Assembly: GCA_036768485.1 (NCBI GenBank)
Contig: JAVLUZ010000157.1
Location: 8,147,474 to 8,211,473, forward strand
Direction: 5' to 3'
DNA: 64,000 nucleotides
Source: Mermis nigrescens
Taxonomy: Eukaryota > Nematoda > Enoplea > Mermithida > Mermithidae
Shown here: positions 56,882-64,000 of the stretch, piece by piece
How positions within the stretch are numbered: position 1 is the first letter of the stretch
Layout: every line of letters starts with the position of its first letter
Translations under genes and position numbers: made by a program
Notes under the pieces: generated by a model
Seen by the model: the letters and a program-made list of their open reading frames with translations, nothing else
Told to the model about the DNA's origin: nothing
Database searches by the model: none

Positions 56882-57748
56882 TTGCCACGAATATTCCACA
56901 TACAGGCAAATTTTCGGTTCTTTAGATTAGCGGTGTTCGGGAGTTGTGATCATCTGGGTGCGTTGCGGGCGCGCTCAAACTCAAACTCATTTACGCACTA
57001 TATTCTCCATTACTCACCCAGCTCAGCCTGAACTCAGTTCAATAAGCAGCTCTTGAAACTGCTTCACCCTACTATCCCCTTATTTTCGCCAATTATTCTC
57101 TTCTGAGTAATGAATTCAGTTAATTGTCTGTCCAACATTTAATTATTAATTTCGAAGAGCATTGGTGTTTGGCCTGCCTTCCCATTGAGTACCTATATGC
57201 AATACAAGTCTGAGTAATGAGATTCGGAAAAGCATAGACTAAATGTGCATCATAAATAAAACTGAGGTATTGTAAAGCTGGAGAATATCGAGAAAAGGAC
57301 TTAATTACTTAAAAAACGGCATTAAACTCAAGCTGTTTTTAGTTTCCTTTCGCGGAACCTTTCCACATTGCATCCATTAAGAGGTCTCTATCATCATAAA
57401 AAGCGCACAACAAATCGGTGGTTTGTTAAATATGTAAATATGTTTGTAAATATTTAGAAAATTCAAACATACGTAAATATTAAAAATATATGTCAATTCA
57501 TGCTGGTCATTCGCGATTTTCGGATTATGATAAAACGAAGATAAATAATCGAGCGTCGATTCTAATTATCGTTTCTAGTACTTTATTGTAAAAATATCAA
57601 ATAATAATAAAATGTCGTGAGTACACGTCAAGATAAATAAAAAGAAAAAATAAAAAAGATAATAAAATGAAATAGTCTTAAAAAATGAAACAGCTGTTCG
57701 CAAAGTCATGAATATAAAAAGACTCGAGAAACAGAACGATTGCGCTTA
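56882..57748. other. Intergenic DNA, no supported gene
   Basis: AT-rich, no clear features. Confidence 0.4.
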
Positions 57749-57750
57749 TA

Positions 57751-58119
57751 GTCTGTTTCACTTAAGTTCGCAGGGGCGGACTCAGGGGGGCAGGGGCAGC
57801 CCCTCCCCCAAATTGGCCCAGAATAGTGCGCAAAATTAAGGATTTTTGAACGATTTTTAGCGATTTTCGGGTTAAAACGGCTATTTTTTCCGCCCAAGTC
57901 AGGGTCTCGCCCCCCCCCCCTTAGGGGTACCGCTCCCCCCTTCCTCTAGGAAAATCCTGGATCCGCCACTGCAAGTTCGGTCATAAATTTTAAAACTTTG
58001 TCCGCCAACAGGCTGACAGATTGCGATATAGCATTGATCTGATGTATAATTATCGTAACAATCGTCTTACTGTCGATGAAAATTCGTAGAATTTATGCAC
58101 GAAGTTATGTGAAACAGAC
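57751..58119. mobile_element. Mariner-type MITE flanked by TA
   Basis: Ends GTCTGTTTCACTTAAGTTCG and the inverted GTCTGTTTCACATAACTTCG. TA lies on both sides (57749-57750 and 58120-58121). It hosts the hAT MITE at 57771-57971. A diverged inverted relative lies near 6930-7060. Confidence 0.7.
57771..57971. mobile_element. hAT-type MITE nested in the mariner-type MITE
   Basis: Ends CAGGGGCGGACTCAGG and CCTGGATCCGCCACTG, the classical hAT MITE terminus. The flanks TAAGTTCG (57763-57770) and CAAGTTCG (57972-57979) differ at one base. Confidence 0.8.
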
Positions 58120-58121
58120 TA

Positions 58122-59530
58122 AAGTATGCGAAAGAAAATATATTTGCGCGACAGTAGTTTTTTTAATTTGCGAAGGAGTTCAAAAAAAGGTCGTTAAATA
58201 CACGCAGAAAAGGTAAACGCATAAACATTAGAAAAATAAAATAAAAACTGCTTATAGAAATTTATGTTTTGCCTATTTCTAAGCATGAACTGAAAGGCGT
58301 TTTATAAAAGGATCGACGAGCTCATCGTTCCCCTTGGAAACTCTTGAAATCTATTCTAGCGCGGCTCTCTCGGATATTTATTCCAGGAAGAGATTTCGAT
58401 TTGTGGATAGTTTTCTACGACAAATTTTATATAATTGCGGGAAGGTCCGCGGCTCGGCTATTTACCTCTTTGCGCTAGCCGGGCAAAAACAACTGTATAT
58501 TCCGTTTTTACGCCGCAACTCGTATTGATTTTCGGATAATTCCATCAAATAGGGCTAAGCACTGAGAGCGCATCTAGCTATATCGGCATTTATTCAAATA
58601 ATAGCTACGGGAGAAGTCTATACCATATTTGGCCACTAGTTCATTGAGACAAATTTTTAGTTCTATTTCAATCGCAACGATCATGAGGTAATAAAATTTG
58701 ATATTTGTTTTGAGTTTGAAATTCGAAATTTATCTGAGGAATCAATTGAAAATTTATTAAATTATTAATTTTCGAAATTTAATAAATAAAAAATTTATTT
58801 AATCTCCTTGTTTGAAATTTATTTCAGAGTTCAAGTTCTAAACTAATTTATTGATGCGTAAAAATGTTTGACAGTATCGATAACTCGAGAGCAGTGAGAA
58901 GTCTATTTAATTACTTTAGCTTCTCACCGTATCAAAATTAGTCTGAAGTTTTGGAATCTGACTAAATTTTATTTTGAAATCCTCGCATTAAGCTAAAATA
59001 GTAAGCCAAGAAAGAAAAAATAAAATAAAGAGAAAAATAAATGAACAAATAAATAAATTAATAGATAAATAAAAAAGCAAAAACTAAATGAAAAGAAAGA
59101 GACGGAAAGACGGAGAGAGAAGTGCAGTTTGCTTCTGGTAAGAAAGAAACAAAAAGGACGCGTGAAAAAGCACAAGTGTACCTGAAAAATAACATTATAA
59201 GAGATTACGTGTTTTATGATGCGCAAAAGTCTAAATGAAGCAGAAAAAGTAGGCAGGATTATATACAGAACACTTACATACAAAAAGAAGAAAAATAATA
59301 TAAAAAATCATATAAACGGACGAGGTCATCAGAGAAGAACTAGGTTGCTACCGTTTCGTGCTTTCAATCCTCTCACTGTCGCTGCAACCTAGCGGCACCA
59401 GTCTAGGCGGCTAATAAATTAACACTCATTGTGATTTACATTCATCTTGATTAGTGATAAAAATTACAAGATCATAATTATGCTTGATAAAGCATCATAT
59501 TTTGGAAAAATTCCGTGGTCTTCGCTGCTT
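58122..59530. other. Intergenic DNA with a hairpin near 59.35 kb
   Basis: CTAGGTTGC and GCAACCTAG near 59340-59395 can pair as a 9-bp stem with a loop of about 36 bases. A 64-codon frame at 58334-58528 has protein-like composition but no recognised family or start context. Confidence 0.35.
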
Positions 59531-59554
59531 TGTTTGCGACAACTACGTATAGTT

Positions 59555-59631
59555 CATTATTTATTTATGTATTTATTTATTTATTTATCTATTTATTTAT
59601 TTAATTATTTATTTATCTATTTTATTTATTT

Positions 59632-59664
<33 letters not shown>

Positions 59665-59690
59665 TTCATTTATTTATTTATATATTTACT
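59555..59690. repeat. (TTTA)n microsatellite
   Basis: Runs of TTTATTTATTTA directly upstream of the GC-rich four-TM exon, with similar short tracts to about 59725. Confidence 0.9.
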
Positions 59691-59744
59691 AATTTAAGTT
59701 TGCATTGATTTATTTATTTTTAATCATTTATCTATTCACTCTAG

Positions 59745-60399
59745 CCTGTTTCAATTGCCGCACTTTGATGACCAGAACGACCCGCGCCTCAAATGCTGCT
59801 GCGATTGCATGAACATCCGCACCGGCGTTCTGATCATCGGCGTCCTGGAAATCGTCGGGTTGGTCATCAACGCCATCAGCATCGTCGCTGAAGGCAAAGA
59901 CGTGGCCGTCGGCTTGACGGCGGCGTTCATCGGCTTCATCGTCATCGGCTTGCTATTTTACGCGTTGCGAGTAGAAAAGGCCGCCTTTCTGCTGCCCCAC
60001 CTGGTCTGCCAATTGTTGGCCGTCGTCGGCCTGGTCATCGGCAGCATCGTCAGCATCGCGGCGGCGGCGGCCGTCGGCGTCGCCGTCGTCGGCGAGGCGG
60101 GCGCCGCCGATAGACGCGGCGGCGCCGGCGCTGAGCGCGCGGCGGCCGAAGGCGGCGCCGCCGTCGGCGTTCTAGTCTTTTTAGCTCTCCTAATGTTGGC
60201 CACCGCCGGTCTCGAATTGTGGTTCTTTGTCATTTTGCTTCGCTTGTATCGCTACTATCGCGACAAGCCGCTGGGCGGCGCGATCGACGGTGGCCCCACG
60301 CCCGCCGTTCGTTACGGCGACGCGCAGCAGCCCATGGTCGGCGACGGCGCCGCCGCCGCGGATAATCCGCCCACTTATCAAGATTATAAACAGCCGTGA
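59745..60399 (+). CDS. GC-rich four-TM protein with PPxY tail, last exon
   Basis: The frame is open across a likely acceptor (TCTATTCACTCTAG, exon from 59745) to TGA 60397-60399. It begins LFQLPHFDDQNDPRLKCCCD; the upstream exon with the start Met was not found. The CCCDCMNIRTG motif precedes TM1. Four hydrophobic stretches follow at about residues 22-44, 52-71, 78-112 and 138-165, counting from the codon at 59755. An Ala/Gly/Glu-rich loop lies between the last two. The tail ends NPPTYQDYKQP, a PPxY motif that usually binds Nedd4-type WW domains, as in LAPTM lysosomal sorting proteins. Codon third positions are extremely GC-rich, unlike the 45604 paralogue. Lysosomal or endosomal sorting is inferred from layout. 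Confidence 0.65.
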
Positions 60400-61912
60400 A
60401 TGATATACTCTGCGCACGTACTTCTTATTGAAGGGGCGTAGGAAGAGTGGTTTGACACTCGAAGGGCCGCTGACCCCCGCAAAATGCTGCTGAGCTCCCA
60501 GACTTTTCGATTTGCTAAAAAACTTTCCAAACCCTATATGTAGCTTTTCGCGCTTGTCCTTTCACTCAAAGTGTCAATTTTATCCACTAAAGTAACGTCA
60601 TATACAAAAAAGGAAAAGTTAAAAAATTGTCTCCTTAGAGTGTTTGCAATCGACGAAAAACTGAAGTCGTTTATCAAAAATCGTGCAAATAGTTTGAATA
60701 AGATGAAAAGTCAAAAGGTTTCGGACTTCTAATATTAAATCGATAAGTTGCCATCTTTCCTATTTCTAAAAGCGACGTGATACGGCTAAACTCGACTCAG
60801 AATGTTTAAAAAATTATGTAAAAAGCTTGAAATTTCAGATTTTCCCATCGGTAACGGACCTTAACCTTGCGCATCGATGTTTTTTTCATTAAGCGAAAAG
60901 GTCGCCCGAATTATTGATTGACCCTTATTGAGGGCAGATTGTGCTTGATTAACTGCTTTTGACGTTCGTACCAAGCCGATCACAGTTTAAAAGTAAAAGC
61001 GGCGTTATAGGCCCATTGAGAGCCAAATCAGAAGTTCTGATTTTTTTGGAATGAGATGGAAGAATGAGATTAATTCTTAGTCCTTTTAAAGTATAACTCT
61101 CTAATCCTCACTCGCTCACATTTTCCTTTTATAATATTACAAAGTGTCTAATCGCATGCCGATTATATTGAGTTTAACGGTAATTAGATTCTGTTCATAA
61201 AAAAGTCAAAGTACTGTCCTTTCTGATTTCATCTTCCATTGTAACTCAAGTTTTTTATCTACGAAATCCTAATATTGTTCTCTTGAAATGCATAATTTTT
61301 TGTATTTTAAATAAATTTCACATTTACCCTTTTCTTAATCTCGCTTACTCGTACTTTCTTTTTTCGCGCTATATATTTTTTGAACTTATTTTTACTCGCT
61401 TTTTATATTTTAGTTGTTTTTTTGCTTAAATATCGCTAATTTTGCTTTCGATGCAACGCCGTGCGTATTTTATTTGCAATTTTATCCACTCGTATTATTG
61501 AAACTTACGTACGGCACATATTCTGTCTTGCCACTTGGCCAATTAATGTGCTTTGCTTTTGCAAAAATTTTGTGCCACATCTATTTTTCTCTGCCCTGAT
61601 ATAAATATATTGTCAAATAAATATAAAAAAACGAACCAGTCATCATACAAATAGATTTTTTTAAATAACGTAATATAATAAATTAATTTATTCATTTATT
61701 TATCTGCTCACACATTTTCATGTTTATTTCTTTTTAATGGAATTTTCAATCAATTTATTAATTATTTATGGTTGACCACAATATAAAAATTTATATTTTT
61801 GCGATCAGATTTCGTGTTTGCATATTTCAAGGCAATATAAAATATAATAATAAAATATGATTGGCCAGACGTAACTCATCTATATTCGTCTAGCTTTCAA
61901 AAAAATCAACAG
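60400..61912. other. Intergenic or intron DNA, no supported gene
   Basis: The 3' UTR of the four-TM gene probably occupies the beginning. The rest is AT-rich without clear features. Confidence 0.35.
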
Positions 61913-62037
61913 TACATTGGGGTGCTAATGCTGACGTCGTTCTTTCTACTGAAATTTCACGAGAGGAGCTAAAAATCTTGAAGGGCAAGACCACCTTGAA
62001 GGCAGAGCGTGCATATGTCGATTTGGAGAAAAATTAA
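61913..62037 (+). CDS. Possible terminal exon, unrecognised
   Basis: After an acceptor-like ATCAACAG the frame reads WGANADVVLSTEISREELKI, then KTTLKAERAYVDLEKN, and stops at TAA 62035-62037. Charge pattern and codon use look coding. No partner exon or family was found. Confidence 0.25.
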
Positions 62038-62319
62038 TCAATTAAGTCGAAAATTAAATGCTTATCATTCTTATTCTTACTAATGTTATTAATATTGTTT
62101 TGCTATTACTATTAATGCTGCTCATTCTATTCGTTACTTAAATTTTATTATAAATGATGTCACTGTCATTATTATTTTAATCACATTCAGAAGAATTCAG
62201 AAAAACAGACATCTAAAGAAAACTTTTTAAACAAAAATTATAATCTCAAACGTATAAGTCTTGTCAACAAGAGTCGTTGTCTTCTTGCGTATTGCACTAG
62301 GATTAAGAAGCACAATTAA

Positions 62320-62878
62320 GCCCTCCGTTTACTGTGACCTGCGCCGGAGGCATAATGAATCATTTTCGTGGCATTTTTTTCTGTTCTACCTTATCCATGT
62401 GTCCAAAACTTTGTCTAGCCTCGTTTTGGCTTCAGTTACATCGTTTTTAATGATTTAGGTCGAAGAGGAGTTATAGAGTAGTAAGAAATAGGCATTTTTT
62501 GGCCAATTTACAATGATATCACAAAAACTAAGATGGGAAAATAAGGTTCTAATAAGAAAATTTAGTGGTTTATTTCTTTCCAGCTCTTTAAATGCATCCC
62601 TGGATGTGTTTAACACAACACAAATCTACGTTTTCTTGTTTTTGCATAATGTCCAACAGGTGCCTATTCTTATGCATTGTGATACTTTTCAATTATACCT
62701 CTTTTAAAAATAATTTTCACAAAAATAACATACATATTCAAAAAAGAGCATAAAAATTGCACTAAATGAAAGTAATAGCTGTCAGAGAATGTTAAGAAGG
62801 CATAGCTTAATGTGCACTAGGAGTTTATGCCATGATGGTGCACTTCGACACTGCAAAAACATGATGGTAAACGGAGGG
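62320..62878. mobile_element. piggyBac-like MITE with TTAA target site
   Basis: Ends GCCCTCCGTTTAC and GTAAACGGAGGG, inverted, with TTAA outside both (62316-62319 and 62879-62882). 559 bp, no transposase. Confidence 0.65.
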
Positions 62879-63366
62879 TTAAGTCAACAAAACGAATAAA
62901 AATCGAATAAAATGATGAGACCGATTTCACTTTATGGTAAATTGGAATGAGTCACGCGAAAATAAACTTAACGCATTAACTCAAGGAAACGCAAAAATAA
63001 AGATAGACTGAATGGAATATAAAAGGACTCGGAATGTAATGTGTAAGAACTTCAAATTGACTGAAATAAGGTCCTGTAAAATATTTTATATAATTGTAAT
63101 CGCCTGAAAAGATAGATCAGAAGGAGGAAGAATAAGACTGCTTTTTTAACAAAATTTTGGTCAACTATTCTATTCAACAATTTCATAATTAATTTGAGAA
63201 TTTACGTGAGCGATAAAAAATGAATAAAACAGCTACCTACTATTAAATTTCTGATTATTGTGTAGCTAATCTTTCGTTTATAGAAGAGTGCTATTCTGTT
63301 GGACTATTTCCGATAATTGGATGAACTCTATGCATTACAAAATTTGATTTATATAATTATTTTTAG

Positions 63367-63565
63367 AATATATACTATGGGACAGGCGCTTCCAAAAGCT
63401 ACCAAATATGTAATTAACAAGCGACGAGAAGCATTTAAAAAGAAAAAGTGCAAGTTTGCCTTCAAAAAAATCAATATACAGCGTGAAATATGCCTTGCGC
63501 GAGAAAAAGATAAACGATGTATGAAGAAGTTTGACACGACGACTTATTTGATCAGCTTTTCGTGA
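63367..63565 (+). CDS. Possible terminal exon, Lys-rich with three Cys
   Basis: After acceptor TTATTTTTAG the frame reads YTMGQALPKATKYVINKRRE, then KKKKCKFAFKKI, EICLAREKDKRCMKKF, and stops at TGA 63563-63565. Its basic, Cys-containing composition recalls the last exons of the secreted genes A and B, but the spacing differs. An upstream signal-peptide exon was not found. Confidence 0.3.
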
Positions 63566-64000
63566 TCTTTCATAAGGTTTATGATGACTAAGCGGCGTAC
63601 AGACCGATATTGAATCGCGTTAAGATCCAGTTAAGCAGCTCCAGTTAAGTTAAGCTGAAAATTTGAGAGTGCGATGTGGATTTTGCAGCTACTAATATGC
63701 CACCAAAGCAATATGCTATTTGCCAATTTTAATAGCCCATCATATTACTTGAACGTTAATTTGCCAAAATCAATCACTACGGACAGATGGTTCTTCTTGC
63801 AGGTATACAACTTAGAGTACCTACCCTTAGACAATTAAATTGTATTGCAAAAGCTTATAAGTGGAAAGTTAGGTGGGCGAAACGCAAACTCTTCTTAACA
63901 AAATAAGGCAAAATTGAAACCAGCGGACGAAAATTGGGAATTTTAGCAAAAGTAGTTCAAATTGATTAGAAACGGCCAATTATTGTAGCTTTTACGCTAT
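63566..64000. other. Intergenic DNA ending in a dispersed-repeat copy
   Basis: From about 63870 to the window edge the dispersed family reappears (GGGAATTTTAGCAAAAGTAG, GATTAGAAACGG). Confidence 0.4.

Noticed and set aside
55506..56909. Open frames rich in Ser, His, Pro and Leu on both arms
   Set aside because: They read the tandem units of the foldback element in every frame. No start context or domain.

Overview
This window is AT-rich, repeat-dense DNA from an invertebrate animal. Short exons with GT/AG borders, a tRNA-derived SINE, a Penelope-like element, nested TIR elements and a four-transmembrane protein family point to an ecdysozoan, most likely an arthropod. The species cannot be named from sequence alone.

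The centrepiece is a decayed Polinton/Maverick (adintovirus-like) element at about 22.34-32.04 kb, bounded by about 0.6 kb inverted repeats. It keeps recognisable parts of the virus-like gene set. These are the N-terminal part of a protein-primed DNA polymerase B (minus strand), a DDE integrase with a chromodomain, an FtsK/HerA-type packaging ATPase, an adenain-like cysteine protease, an F54H12.2-type major capsid protein candidate, a minor capsid/penton candidate and several small conserved proteins. Most genes carry frameshifts or stop codons and most of the polymerase is missing, so the copy is dead. Two things stand out. The element carries a minus-strand gene whose product is a clear TATA-binding protein (TBP) homologue with both saddle repeats. 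In addition, nearly every gene start in the element is preceded by the same promoter-like motif, TCTATAAATA: six exact copies plus shorter TATAAATA or CATAAATA versions, and none of the exact copies I found lies outside it. I infer that this lineage acquired its own TBP and runs its genes from a uniform TATA box, with the TBP and packaging-ATPase genes sharing a divergent promoter.

Layout: 0-0.6 kb, broken C2H2 zinc-finger gene. 0.64-1.72 kb, diverged 198-bp satellite. 3.6-6.6 kb, two nested palindromic DNA elements. 9-12.7 kb, dispersed low-copy repeats. 11.1-13.5 kb, two exons of a broken four-TM gene. 14.5-19.6 kb, a large repeat carrying a Penelope insertion, a tRNA-SINE repeated twice and a 390-bp AT microsatellite; an inverted relative lies at 47.9-50.1 kb and lacks the Penelope. 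22.3-32.0 kb, the Polinton. 32.7-41.1 kb, two paralogous spliced genes for small secreted Cys/Lys-rich proteins. 42-44 kb, a TIR element with a nested MITE. 45.6-46.3 kb, intact four-TM gene. 53.5-58.1 kb, hAT, foldback and mariner-type elements. 59.7-60.4 kb, a GC-rich four-TM gene with a PPxY tail. 62.3-62.9 kb, a TTAA-flanked MITE.

The host genes do not form a pathway. The four-TM family (three members) and the small secreted family (two members) look like lineage-specific, locally duplicated genes in a transposon-rich region.
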